NCBI RefSeq assembly: GCF_046292825.1
Contig: NZ_JBKBQG010000025.1
Span: forward strand, 4,679 to 68,678
Origin: Salinarimonas sp046292825
GTDB taxonomy: Bacteria > Pseudomonadota > Alphaproteobacteria > Rhizobiales > Beijerinckiaceae
Direction of reading: 5' to 3'
DNA: 64,000 bases
Shown in pieces: positions 34,871-42,934 of the stretch. The translations under genes and the position numbers were made by a program. Each line of letters begins with the position of its first letter. The stretch's first letter is position 1. The notes beneath the pieces were generated by a model. It was given only the letters and a program-made list of their open reading frames with translations, had not been told where the DNA came from and ran no database searches.

Positions 34871-35563
34871 TTACGCCCGCATGCCGCGTCGCACGATCAC
34901 CCGCGCGCCGACGGGGACGCGCTCGTAGAGGTCGACGATGTCCTCGTTGAGGAGGCGCACGCAGCCCGAGGAGACGGCCTCGCCGATCGACCAGGGCTCG
35001 TTGGTGCCGTGGATGCGAAACAGCGTGTCGCGGTCTCCCTGGTAGAGATAGAGCGCGCGGGCGCCGAGCGGGTTCTCGAGCCCGCCGGGCATGAAGGTCG
35101 GCAGGTCCGGGTTGATGCGCAGCATGTTGTCGGTCGGGCCCCAGCCGGGCCAGACGCCCTTGCGGCCGATGCGCGCGTCGCCGCGCCAGGCGAAGCCGTT
35201 GCGGCCCACCCCGATGCCGTAGCGCATCGCGCGGCCATTGCCCTGGACGAGGTAGAGGAAGCGGTTGTCGATGTCGACGACGATGGTGCCCGGCGCCTCC
35301 CCGCCCGTATAGGCCACCTCCTGGCGCATCAGTTCCGGCCGCATGAGCGCGCGGTTGACGAGCGGCACGTCGAAGGGCTCGTCCGGCTTGAAGCCTGTAT
35401 ACCAGGCGGAATAATCGTCGGACGCGGCCACCGCGAGGACCGCGGGATTGAGCCATGCGTCGCCGCGCGGATAGGGGATCTCCGCGGTCGTCGTGGTGTT
35501 GCAGGCGGCGAGACCGAGAGCGGCGCCGAGAGCGGCGCAGAGGGTGACGATACGAGCGAGCAT
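34871..35563 (-). CDS. L,D-transpeptidase lipoprotein (YkuD domain)
   Basis: A 230-residue exported enzyme that forms 3-3 peptidoglycan cross-links or attaches proteins to the wall. The signal peptide ends in the lipobox LGLAAC with Cys21 as lipid acceptor, so it is probably membrane-tethered in the periplasm. The YkuD domain covers the second half, with NRFLYLVQGNGRAMRYGIGVG and the catalytic stretch FRIHGTNEPWSIGEAVSSGC then VRL, carrying His and Cys. Alphaproteobacteria of the Rhizobiales encode many such enzymes. It is convergent with LysR across R2. A TTAACC half-site lies about 60 bases upstream of the start. Confidence 0.92.
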   Translation of the reverse strand: MLARIVTLCAALGAALGLAACNTTTTAEIPYPRGDAWLNPAVLAVAASDDYSAWYTGFKPDEPFDVPLVNRALMRPELMRQEVAYTGGEAPGTIVVDIDNRFLYLVQGNGRAMRYGIGVGRNGFAWRGDARIGRKGVWPGWGPTDNMLRINPDLPTFMPGGLENPLGARALYLYQGDRDTLFRIHGTNEPWSIGEAVSSGCVRLLNEDIVDLYERVPVGARVIVRRGMRA

Positions 35564-35690
35564 GCGAGCAATCCGGAGGCGGCCGACCGAGTCGCGGCGG
35601 CCCTATGGTTAACGAATGTGCTTAACCGAGCCTTACCGGACAGCCAAGCCGCGTTTCTCGCCCCGGGCGACGCGCGGTAGGAATGTTGCC

Positions 35691-36959
35691 TTATTGTCGC
35701 ATGTAGAGGAGGCGCGCCCGGATCGTGCCCTCGATCGCCCGCAGATCGGCGAGGATCGCGCGGGCATCGTCCGGCACCCCGTCCGCCTCGACGACGACGT
35801 ATCCGACCGCCGCGTCCGTCTGCAGATATTGCGAGGCGATGTTGATGCCGCGCCGGGAGAAGACCTCGACGATGTGGCCGAGGATGCCGGGCACGTTGCG
35901 GTGGACGTGCATGAAGCGCGTGCCGCGGCTGCGCGCGGGCAGCGTCGCCTGCGGGAAGTTGACGGCGCCGACGGTGGCGCCCGCGTCCGAATAATCGATC
36001 ATCTTGCGCGCGACCTCGACGCCGATGCGCTCCTGCGCCTCCACCGTCGAGCCGCCGATATGCGGCGTGAGGATCACGTTCTCGAGGCCTTGCAGCGGGC
36101 TCTCGAAGCGCTCCGCGTTCGAGCCCGGCTCGACGGGGAAGACGTCGACCGCCGCCCCGCGCAGATGGCCGTCGGCGAGCGCGCGGGCGAGCGCCGAGAG
36201 ATCGACGACGGTGCCGCGGCTGTTGTTGACGAGGAAGGCGCCCTTCTTCATCGCCCGGATCTCGGCCTCGCCGATCATGCCCTCGGTCTCCGGGGTCTCG
36301 GGGACGTGCAGCGAGACGACGTCGCTCGTCGCGAGGAGCTCGTGGAGCGTGTCGACGGGCTCGGTATTGCCGTGGCGCAGCTTGTCCGTGCGGTCGTAAT
36401 AGCGCACCCGCATGCCGAAGCTCTCGGCGAGGTTCGAGAGCTGCGAGCCGATATTGCCGTAGCCGACGATGCCGAGGCACTTGCCGCGCACCTCGTGGCT
36501 GTCGGTCGCCGACTTGTCCCAGCCCCCCGCATGCGCCGCGTTCGAGCGCGGCACGATCCGGCGCATCAGGAACACGATCTCGGCGAGCGTCAGCTCGGCC
36601 ACCGAGCGCGTGTTCGAGAAGGGCGCGTTGAAGACCGGCACGCCCACGAGCCGGGCCGCGTCGAGATCGACCTGGTTCGTGCCCACCGAGAAGCAGCCCA
36701 CCGCGATCAGCCGATCCGCGGCCTCGAGGACTTCCCGAGTGAGCTGCGTGCGCGAGCGGATGCCGAGGATGTGCACGCCGCGAAGCGCATCGAGCAGCGC
36801 CTGCCCGTCGAGCGCCGTCTTGAGCCGCGTCAGATTCGTGTAGCCCGCCGCCTTCATCAGATCGACGGCGCTGTCGTTGATGCCCTCGAGGAAGAGGACC
36901 TTGATCCGCTCCTTCGGCAGGGAGAGGGAGACGGGGAGGGAAGCGTCGGCGTCGGTCAT
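35691..36959 (-). CDS. serA: D-3-phosphoglycerate dehydrogenase
   Basis: The first enzyme of serine biosynthesis, oxidising 3-phosphoglycerate with NAD. The 422-residue protein follows the E. coli-type plan: a substrate-binding domain with IGIRSRTQLTREVL-like sequence (here LGIRSRTQ), IAVGCFSVGTNQVDL, the nucleotide motif GIVGYGNIGSQLSNLAE, LLATSDVVSLHVPETPETEG, NNSRGTVVDLSALARAL and TPHIGGSTVEAQERIG with the catalytic His. A C-terminal ACT domain (HRNVPGILGHIVEVFSRRG, about residues 352-422) binds the effector serine in the family. The ATG at 36959 opens the protein. It is divergent from qmcA. Confidence 0.94.
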   Translation of the reverse strand: MTDADASLPVSLSLPKERIKVLFLEGINDSAVDLMKAAGYTNLTRLKTALDGQALLDALRGVHILGIRSRTQLTREVLEAADRLIAVGCFSVGTNQVDLDAARLVGVPVFNAPFSNTRSVAELTLAEIVFLMRRIVPRSNAAHAGGWDKSATDSHEVRGKCLGIVGYGNIGSQLSNLAESFGMRVRYYDRTDKLRHGNTEPVDTLHELLATSDVVSLHVPETPETEGMIGEAEIRAMKKGAFLVNNSRGTVVDLSALARALADGHLRGAAVDVFPVEPGSNAERFESPLQGLENVILTPHIGGSTVEAQERIGVEVARKMIDYSDAGATVGAVNFPQATLPARSRGTRFMHVHRNVPGILGHIVEVFSRRGINIASQYLQTDAAVGYVVVEADGVPDDARAILADLRAIEGTIRARLLYMRQ

Positions 36960-37148
36960 CGGCGGCTCTCGGTCGTCTCGCGGGAACGGGTGCGGGCGCG
37001 AGGGGGCCTGTGTCGCAGGAGGCGGGGGGCGAATCAAGCGCGCGTTCAGCGATTCGCAAGCAAGCTCGTGTCATGAGGACGGCTCGCAAGATCCGCTTCG
37101 TCGCCGTCCGCCCGCCGGGCGCCGACGCAAACCCGAGGTACTGCACTC

Positions 37149-38072
37149 ATGGACGCCTTCCTCGTCTTCGCGGCGGTCGTCGTCGTCATCGTCGTCGCCA
37201 CCGTCTTCGCCGGCATCAAGACGGTGCCGCAGGGCGAGCAATGGACCGTGGAGCGCTTCGGGCGCTACACGCGCACGCTCGATTCGGGCCTCAACATCAT
37301 CCTGCCCTTCATCGACACCGTCGGCCGCAAGCTCTCGATCATGGAGCAGGTGCTCGACGTGCCCGCCCAGACCGTGATCTCGCGCGACAACGCCTCGGTG
37401 ATCGCGGACGGCGTGGTCTTCTACCGCGTCCAGGACGCCGCGCGCGCCGCCTATCAGGTCAAGGATCTCGAGGAGGCGATCGTCAACCTCACCACGACGA
37501 ATCTGCGCTCGGTGATCGGCTCGCTCGACCTCGACGACGTGCTCTCCAAGCGCGCCGAGATCAACGAGACGCTGATGGCGATCATCGACGAGGCGACGAA
37601 CCCCTGGGGCGTCAAGATCATGCGCATCGAGATCCGCGACCTGCGCATGTCCGACGATCTCCAGGCCGCGATGAACCTCCAGATGACCGCCGAGCGCCGC
37701 CGCCGCGCCTCGGTCACCGAGGCGAACGGCCTGCGCGAGGCGGAGGTGCTCAAGGCGCAGGGCATGCGCGAAGCCGAGATCCTGAAGGCGCAGGGCCTGC
37801 GCGAGGCGGCCTTTCTCGAGGCGGAAGCGCGTGAGCGCGCGGCGGAGGCCGACGCCAAGGCGACCCAGATGGTCTCGCGCGCGATCGCGGAAGGCGACAT
37901 CCAGGCGGTGCAGTTCTTCCTCGGCCAGAAATACGTCGAGGCCTTGCAGGCGATCGGCTCGTCGGGCAATTCGAAGCTCGTGCTGATGCCGCTCGAGGCC
38001 GCGGGGGTCACGGGCGCCATCGCCGGGGTGGGCGAGCTCGTGCGCACGATGAACGCGCAGGCCAAGCCCTGA
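37149..38072 (+). CDS. qmcA: SPFH/band 7 membrane protein (QmcA/stomatin-like)
   Basis: A 307-residue membrane scaffold protein. An N-terminal helix (AFLVFAAVVVVIVVATVFAGI) anchors it. The SPFH domain follows from TVPQGEQWTVERFGRYTRTL through VISRDNASVIADGVVFYRV and IGSLDLDDVLSKRAEINE. A long Ala/Glu-rich coiled coil contains repeated LREAE-LKAQG units (residues 192-225), used in oligomer formation. The C-terminus is hydrophobic. The NfeD gene follows after 19 bases, the standard SPFH-NfeD pairing. Proposed roles concern membrane quality control and microdomains. Confidence 0.92.
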   Translation: MDAFLVFAAVVVVIVVATVFAGIKTVPQGEQWTVERFGRYTRTLDSGLNIILPFIDTVGRKLSIMEQVLDVPAQTVISRDNASVIADGVVFYRVQDAARAAYQVKDLEEAIVNLTTTNLRSVIGSLDLDDVLSKRAEINETLMAIIDEATNPWGVKIMRIEIRDLRMSDDLQAAMNLQMTAERRRRASVTEANGLREAEVLKAQGMREAEILKAQGLREAAFLEAEARERAAEADAKATQMVSRAIAEGDIQAVQFFLGQKYVEALQAIGSSGNSKLVLMPLEAAGVTGAIAGVGELVRTMNAQAKP

Positions 38073-38091
38073 CGAGCGAGGACGACCGACG

Positions 38092-38547
38092 ATGATCTCG
38101 TTTCTGGAAAACGTGTTCGACGCGACCTGGGCCTGGATCATCGTCGGCGCCGTCATCGCCGGGCTCGAGATCGTCGTGCCCGGCGTGTTCCTGCTCTGGA
38201 TCGGGCTCGGCGCGCTCGCGACCGGGCTCATCCTGACGCTCTCCCCCGACATGCCGCTCGCCTGGCAGCTGATCGTCTTCGCCGCCTGCATGATCGCGGC
38301 GATGAGCCTCGGATTGTCGTTGCAGAAGAAGGGCGAGGAGGATCCGAAGGCCGCGACCCTCAACCGCGAGATGCAGGGCCTCGTCGGCCAGCGCACGGTC
38401 GCGACGAGCGCCTTCGTCGCCGGGCGCGGGCGCATCCGCGTCCAGGACACGACGTTCGCCGCCATCGGCGAGGACCCGATCGCAGAGGGCGATCTCGTCG
38501 ACATCGTCGCGATCGAGGACGGCCTCCCGCGCGTCCGCAAGGCGTGA
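38092..38547 (+). CDS. NfeD-family membrane protein
   Basis: A 151-residue short NfeD/YbbK-type protein. Two hydrophobic segments (AWIIVGAVIAGLEIVVPGVFLLW and WQLIVFAACMIAAMSLGLS) are followed by a soluble OB-fold domain containing LVGQRTVATSAFVAGRGRIR and EGDLVDIVAIEDG. It lacks the serine-protease part of long NfeD proteins. It is paired with the SPFH protein upstream, as in many genomes, and probably acts with it in the membrane. GAGGA-like sequence precedes the ATG. Confidence 0.9.
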   Translation: MISFLENVFDATWAWIIVGAVIAGLEIVVPGVFLLWIGLGALATGLILTLSPDMPLAWQLIVFAACMIAAMSLGLSLQKKGEEDPKAATLNREMQGLVGQRTVATSAFVAGRGRIRVQDTTFAAIGEDPIAEGDLVDIVAIEDGLPRVRKA

Positions 38548-38868
38548 GGGCGCGCGCGGGCCGGCGCCTGAAGCGGGCGCGCTCACGGGTTTCGAAAAAG
38601 TCGGCCTGCGTTCGCCACGGGTGTCGACCCCACGCCGCCGCTGGCGCGAAAAGATCAGCAAAATCAACAACTAGGCAAAATCTGCAGCCCCAAAAAAAGA
38701 CGCGTTTTCTTCATCTCGGCAACGCGATCTTTACCCTAACGGCCCCATCCTGCCTCCCGTCAGTCGAGTAAACGGTGCATGGCCATGGGTACCTCGCGTA
38801 CCGGGGCCGCCGGCGCCACCGCCCGGAAACTGGTTTCGCGTACCGGGCGGTCCGCGTCGGCGCCTCGG
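38548..38868. other. Upstream region of ccrM: AT-rich stretch plus a 12-bp direct repeat
   Basis: A 321-bp region. From about 38640 to 38720 it is unusually AT-rich for this genome, with runs of A, as expected of a promoter. TCGCGTACCGGG occurs twice, at 38804-38815 and 38836-38847, a 32-bp period. If translation begins at 38779, the repeat is coding. No TTAA-N7-TTAA box was found here. Confidence 0.5.
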
Positions 38869-39999
38869 ATGGGGATTGCGGTTCCCTCTCCGTCCTTTCA
38901 GTCCAGACCGGCGCGGCCCTCCGCTCCGCCGCTCGACGAGGTGATCGTCGGGGATTGCCTCGAGGCGCTCGCCCGGCTTCCCGACGAGAGCGTGGACCTC
39001 GTCTTCGCCGATCCGCCATACAATCTCCAGCTGGAAGGCGCGCTCACGCGACCGGACCAGAGCCTCGTCGACGCCGTCGACGACGACTGGGACAAATTCG
39101 CGAGCTTCGCCGAGTACGACGCCTTCACCCGCGCCTGGCTCGCACAGGCGCGCCGGGTGATGAAGCCGTCGGCGACCTTGTGGGTGATCGGCTCCTACCA
39201 CAACATCTTCCGCGTCGGCTCGGCCTTGCAGGACCAGGGCTTCTGGATCCTCAACGACGTCGTCTGGCGCAAGGCGAACCCGATGCCGAACTTCCGCGGC
39301 AAGCGGTTCACCAATGCCCACGAGACGCTGATCTGGGCCGCGCGCGGCCAGGACGCAAAGGGCTACACCTTCCGCTACGAGGCGCTGAAGGCGGGCAACG
39401 AAGACGTCCAGATGCGCTCGGACTGGCATTTCCCGCTCTGCACGGGCGACGAGCGCCTCAAGGACGGGGAGGGGCGCAAGCTCCACCCGACGCAGAAGCC
39501 CGAGGCGCTCCTCGCACGCGTGCTGCTCGCTTCGAGCAAGCCCGGCGACGTGGTGCTCGATCCCTTCTTCGGCACCGGGACGACGGGCGCCGTCGCCAAG
39601 CGTCTCGACCGGCGCTTCATCGGCATCGAGCGCGACCCCGCCTATGCGGCGGCCGCGCGGGCGCGAATCGCAGCGGTCGAGACCCTGGACGAGGCGGCGC
39701 TCGCGCCCGCGCCCGAGAAGCGCTCGGAGCCGCGCGTGCCGTTCCTGAGCCTCGTCGAGGGCGGGCTCGTGCGCCCGGGCGAGCGGCTCGTCGACCAGCG
39801 CCGCCGCTACGAGGCGGTGGTGCGGCCGGACGGCACGATCGCGCTCACCGGGATCGTCGGGTCGATCCACAAGATCGGCGCCCTCGCCCAGGGCCTGCCC
39901 GCCTGCAACGGCTGGACCTTCTGGCATGTCGAGCGCGAGGGCGCGCTCCTCTCGATCGACACCCTGCGCGACAAGGTGCGGGCCGCGATGGCGGGGTGA
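38869..39999 (+). CDS. ccrM: CcrM-type DNA adenine methyltransferase
   Basis: A cell-cycle N6-adenine methyltransferase of the beta class, expected to modify GANTC. The catalytic DPPYNLQLEG comes first, and the SAM motif DPFFGTGTTGAVAKRL follows, the beta-class order. DDDWDKFASFAEYDAFTRAWL, WVIGSYHNIFRVG, WRKANPMPNFRGKRF and MRSDWHFPLCTGDERL are CcrM-specific. A C-terminal DNA-binding extension (RPGERLVDQRRRYEAVV to NGWTFWHVE) is present. From the ATG at 38869 the protein is 376 residues, matching family length; in-frame ATGs at 38779 and 38785 have no better ribosome site. It is a solitary methyltransferase without a restriction gene and is convergent with the ATP synthase genes. Confidence 0.94.
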   Translation: MGIAVPSPSFQSRPARPSAPPLDEVIVGDCLEALARLPDESVDLVFADPPYNLQLEGALTRPDQSLVDAVDDDWDKFASFAEYDAFTRAWLAQARRVMKPSATLWVIGSYHNIFRVGSALQDQGFWILNDVVWRKANPMPNFRGKRFTNAHETLIWAARGQDAKGYTFRYEALKAGNEDVQMRSDWHFPLCTGDERLKDGEGRKLHPTQKPEALLARVLLASSKPGDVVLDPFFGTGTTGAVAKRLDRRFIGIERDPAYAAAARARIAAVETLDEAALAPAPEKRSEPRVPFLSLVEGGLVRPGERLVDQRRRYEAVVRPDGTIALTGIVGSIHKIGALAQGLPACNGWTFWHVEREGALLSIDTLRDKVRAAMAG

Positions 40000-40032
40000 C
40001 GGGAGCGGACGCGCCGCGCGGACGAAACGAAA

Positions 40033-40062
40033 AAAAGCCCGGCTCGCGAGAGCCGGGCTTTT
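40033..40062. terminator. Strong bidirectional intrinsic terminator
   Basis: A perfect 13-bp stem, AAAAGCCCGGCTC (40033-40045) and GAGCCGGGCTTTT (40050-40062), with a GCGA loop; T-run and A-run on the two sides suit termination from both directions. It sits between convergent ccrM and atpF. It is the clearest intrinsic terminator in the window. Confidence 0.92.
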
Positions 40063-40085
40063 CGATTGGTCTCGAAGAGCGCCCG

Positions 40086-40583
40086 TCAGGCGACGAGGCG
40101 TCCGCGAATCTCGCCGAGGCCGTCCTTGAGGAGGCGCTCGCCGAGGGGGCCCTGCACCTCGGCGCGCAGCACGCGCTCGGAGGCGGCGATCGCCGAGGCG
40201 ATCGCGGCGTCGCGGACCTCTGCCATCGCCTGGGCCTCGGCCTGGGCGATCTTGGCCTCGGCCGTGGCGGTGCGGCGGGCGACGAAATCGGTCATGCGCG
40301 CCTCGGCCTCGCGGGTGATCCGCTCGGCCTCCTCGCGGGCCGCGGCCACGATGGCGGCCGCTTCCTTCTCGGCATTGGCGCGCTTGACCTCGTATTCGCG
40401 CAGCAGCAATTCGGCGTCGCCGCGCAGGCGGCGGGCCTCGTCGAGCTCGGACGCGATGCGCGCGCCGCGCTTGTCGAGGGCCGCCCCGATCCGGGCGAAG
40501 ACCTTGTAATGGTACAGGACCCAGATCAGCGCGATCGTGGCGATCGCCTGCCAGAAATAGGTGTTGGCGAGGATGCCGCTCAT
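40086..40583 (-). CDS. atpF: ATP synthase F0 subunit b
   Basis: The peripheral-stalk subunit of F1F0 ATP synthase, 165 residues. An N-terminal membrane helix (TYFWQAIATIALIWVLYHY) is followed by a long charged helix rich in A, E and R typical of subunit b (LDKRGARIASELDEARRLRGDAE). Its ATG overlaps the b' stop in ATGA. It is last in the F0 operon; F1 genes are not nearby, the usual arrangement in Rhizobiales. A strong terminator follows. Confidence 0.93.
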   Translation of the reverse strand: MSGILANTYFWQAIATIALIWVLYHYKVFARIGAALDKRGARIASELDEARRLRGDAELLLREYEVKRANAEKEAAAIVAAAREEAERITREAEARMTDFVARRTATAEAKIAQAEAQAMAEVRDAAIASAIAASERVLRAEVQGPLGERLLKDGLGEIRGRLVA

Positions 40584-41110
40584 CGGGTCGCCTCCTGCGC
40601 ACGGGCGTCGAGCGCGGCGGCGACGGCGCCCGGGGCGGGAGCCTTGCCGATCAGCCGCTCGACGATCGCCGTCGCGGTCTCCTCCGCGATGTCGCGGACA
40701 TTGGCCATCGCCTCGCGCTTGCGCGTGGCGATGGTCTCCTCGGCCAGAGCGAGGCGCTCGGCGAGCTCGGCCTCGAGCTGCTTGCGCTTCGCGTCCGCCT
40801 CGGCCGCCATGGCGTCGCGGGCCTCGTTGGCGAGCGCCTGGGCGTTCGCCGTCGCGTTCGCCAGCGCCTCGTCGTAGGCGGCGCTCGCCGCCTCCGCCTG
40901 GCGCCGGGCATTGCTCGCGGCATCGAGATCGCGCGCGACGGTGACCTCGCGCGCCTCCACGATCCCGAAGAATCGCGGCGCGATCACGCGGTGGATCGCG
41001 TAGTAGAGGAGCCCGAACGAGATCGCGAGCCACAGGAGCTGCGAGGGAAACGTCGTGACGTCGAAGGGGGGGAAGACCGCTTCGGCGCCGGCCGGGGTCG
41101 GTGATGCCAT
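40580..41110 (-). CDS. atpG: ATP synthase F0 subunit b' (b2)
   Basis: The second, divergent b-type stalk subunit of alphaproteobacterial and photosynthetic ATP synthases, 176 residues. Pro-rich N-terminus, then FPPFDVTTFPSQLLWLAISFG and LLYYAIHRVIAPR as membrane helix, then a long Ala/Glu/Arg helix. FPPFDxxTFPSQLLWL is the usual b' signature in Rhizobiales. It forms a heterodimer with the b subunit encoded directly downstream with a four-base overlap. The symbol atpG for b' is used in this clade and is not the gamma subunit. Confidence 0.92.
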   Translation of the reverse strand: MASPTPAGAEAVFPPFDVTTFPSQLLWLAISFGLLYYAIHRVIAPRFFGIVEAREVTVARDLDAASNARRQAEAASAAYDEALANATANAQALANEARDAMAAEADAKRKQLEAELAERLALAEETIATRKREAMANVRDIAEETATAIVERLIGKAPAPGAVAAALDARAQEATR

Positions 41111-41164
41111 GGCGTCATAGTCCTCGCTGTGCTGGAGCCGGGCGACGAGCCCGGCACCGTCTCC

Positions 41165-41193
41165 GCCGTCGCAGACGTGCCGCCTGCGACGGC
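41165..41193 (-). promoter_or_regulatory. Hairpin after atpE within the F0 operon
   Basis: A perfect 10-bp stem, GCCGTCGCAG (41165-41174) and CTGCGACGGC (41184-41193), with a 9-nt loop lies in the 102-bp gap between atpE and the b' gene. It has no T-run, so it may protect or partly terminate the atpE transcript, which would favour excess c subunit. Confidence 0.55.
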
Positions 41194-41212
41194 GCCGTGA
41201 CGCGGGACCGCG

Positions 41213-41461
41213 TCAGACGACGAAGAGCAGAACCAGCGCGACGACGAGGCAGAAGATGCCCAGACCTTCCGCGAGCGCCGCGCCGATGAACGCGCGGGCG
41301 AACTGACCGTCGGACGCCGAGGGGTTGCGCAGCGCGCCGGAGAGGAAGTTCGCGAAGATGTTGCCGACGCCCAGAGCGGCGAGACCCATGCCGATGCAGG
41401 CGAGGCCGGCACCGAGGAACCTGTACGCGGCGCCGGTAGCGGCCAAGATTTCCGGATCCAT
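41213..41461 (-). CDS. atpE: ATP synthase F0 subunit c
   Basis: The proteolipid of the rotor ring, 82 residues. Two transmembrane helices flank a polar loop. The first has GAGLACIGMGLAALGVGNIF, a glycine-rich helix, and the loop contains RNPSASDGQ. The second, RAFIGAALAEGLGIFCLVVAL, carries the proton-binding glutamate in ALAEG. A carboxylate in helix two is Glu, as usual in this class, not Asp as in E. coli. It sits between atpB and the b' gene. Confidence 0.96.
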   Translation of the reverse strand: MDPEILAATGAAYRFLGAGLACIGMGLAALGVGNIFANFLSGALRNPSASDGQFARAFIGAALAEGLGIFCLVVALVLLFVV

Positions 41462-41527
41462 CTGTGTTGCTCCTTGAGGAAGGTTGGGTTGTGGTGTCGT
41501 TGTGGGTTCACACGAGTGCGCCGCGCC

Positions 41528-42277
41528 TCAATGGCCGGGGTGCAGCGCGTCGTTCAGGTAGATGCAGGTGAGCACCGCGAAGACGTAGGCCTGGAGGCCC
41601 GCGACGAGGATCTCGAAGGCGACCATCGCGAAGGTCATCAGGAGCGGCAGCGGCGCGAGGATCGCCACCACGCCGCCGGTGGCGAGCAGCGACACGATGA
41701 AGCTCGCGAACACCTTCAGCGCGATGTGGCCGGCGAGCATGTTGGCGAACAGACGCAGCGAGAGGCTGATCGGCCGCGACATGAACGAGATCACCTCGAT
41801 GACGGTGATGAACGGCGCGAGCCAGCCGGGCACGCCCGACGGCACGAACAGGCCGAAGAAATGCGTCCCGTGCTTGATCACGCCGTAGACGACGACCGTG
41901 CCGATGACGAGGAGCGCGAGCGCCGCCGTGACGATGATCTGGCTCGTCACCGTGAAGGCGCCCGGCACCATGCCGAGCAGGTTCGAGCACAGGATGAAGA
42001 GGAACAGCGAGAACACGAAGGGAAAGAACTTCATGCCCTCCTTGCCCGTCGCGTCCCGCAGCATGCGGGCGGTGAACTCGTAGATGCTCTCCACGAAGGC
42101 CTGCCAGCGATCGGGGATCAGCGAGGAGTTGCGGGTCGCGAAGCTCAACAGGCCGACGATGAAGCCCACGATGAGCAGCATGTGCAGCCCGGAATTCGTG
42201 AGCGCGATCGGGGCGTCGCCGATCGTCCCGAATCGGACGATCTCCTTGATCTCGAACTGCTCGACGGGGCTCGCCAT
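41528..42277 (-). CDS. atpB: ATP synthase F0 subunit a
   Basis: The stator channel subunit, 249 residues, with five to six membrane helices. The N-terminus is PVEQFEIKEIVRFG. Conserved stretches are LLGMVPGAFTVTSQI and the essential arginine helix ISLSLRLFANMLAGHI, then GLQAYVFAVLTCIYLNDALH at the C-terminus, which lines the proton half-channels against the c ring. It follows atpI by 33 bases and precedes atpE by 66. It is complete and of typical length. Confidence 0.96.
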   Translation of the reverse strand: MASPVEQFEIKEIVRFGTIGDAPIALTNSGLHMLLIVGFIVGLLSFATRNSSLIPDRWQAFVESIYEFTARMLRDATGKEGMKFFPFVFSLFLFILCSNLLGMVPGAFTVTSQIIVTAALALLVIGTVVVYGVIKHGTHFFGLFVPSGVPGWLAPFITVIEVISFMSRPISLSLRLFANMLAGHIALKVFASFIVSLLATGGVVAILAPLPLLMTFAMVAFEILVAGLQAYVFAVLTCIYLNDALHPGH

Positions 42278-42310
42278 GATTCTCTCGGTCCTCGCAAACG
42301 CGCCGTGTCT

Positions 42311-42748
42311 TCAGGCCCTGGGCTCGTCGTCCGATCCGCGGGTCTCGTCCGCCTCGCCTTGCCCGCGCGGGGGAGTACCCGACCCGGGCTTCCGATTCAA
42401 CTCCCCCGCGGCACGCAGGATGTTCAGCATGCCCGCGCAGAAGCCGAGGATCAGCCCGACCAGCATCGCCCAGGGTGTCGTTCCCGCCACCTGGTCGATC
42501 GCCCAGCCGAGCGCCGTCCCCGCGATCACGCCCGCGATGAACTCCGCGGAAAAGCGAAACGCCTTTCCGACGCCGGACATATCGGACGCCGCTCGGGAAG
42601 AGCCCCCACCGCCGCCGTCGCGCCTGGCTTCTGCCTCGCCGAGGCGCGCGCGGAGACGGTCGAGCCTCGCGGACAGATCGGCTTCGTCGTCGGAACCGGA
42701 CTGATTTTTCTTCTCGCCCCCGTCTCGCCGATCAGTCGGATCGCCCAT
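42311..42748 (-). CDS. atpI: AtpI-like F0 assembly protein (AtpZ/AtpI family)
   Basis: A 145-residue accessory protein of the F0 operon. A hydrophilic, Gly-rich N-terminal half with a run of glycines (RDGGGGGSS) precedes two membrane helices (FRFSAEFIAGVIAGTALGWAI and PWAMLVGLILGFCAGMLNILR). The family helps assemble the c ring and may affect Mg transport. The ATG at 42748 was chosen; an upstream TTG at 42802 has no support. First gene of the F0 operon and 186 bases downstream of the smc stop region. Confidence 0.87.
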   Translation of the reverse strand: MGDPTDRRDGGEKKNQSGSDDEADLSARLDRLRARLGEAEARRDGGGGGSSRAASDMSGVGKAFRFSAEFIAGVIAGTALGWAIDQVAGTTPWAMLVGLILGFCAGMLNILRAAGELNRKPGSGTPPRGQGEADETRGSDDEPRA

Positions 42749-42934
42749 TGCGGATCGCCCGTTCGCCGTCCGGCGGGTTGCGTGAGGAGAAGCAGCAGTC
42801 AAGCCCCGAAAGCCGGGCGCACCATATTTGCGGGGGTGCCCCCTGTCAAGGACGCTCGCGCTTGCGATAAATCTCTGATTTCGTTGAGGAAACGCCGAAT
42901 TTGACCCGTCGACGCGTCGCGCCTTCCGACGAAA

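Noticed and set aside
40086..42748. Missing F1 genes as a sign of deletion
   Set aside because: Separate F0 and F1 clusters are the normal arrangement in Rhizobiales; nothing here looks truncated.
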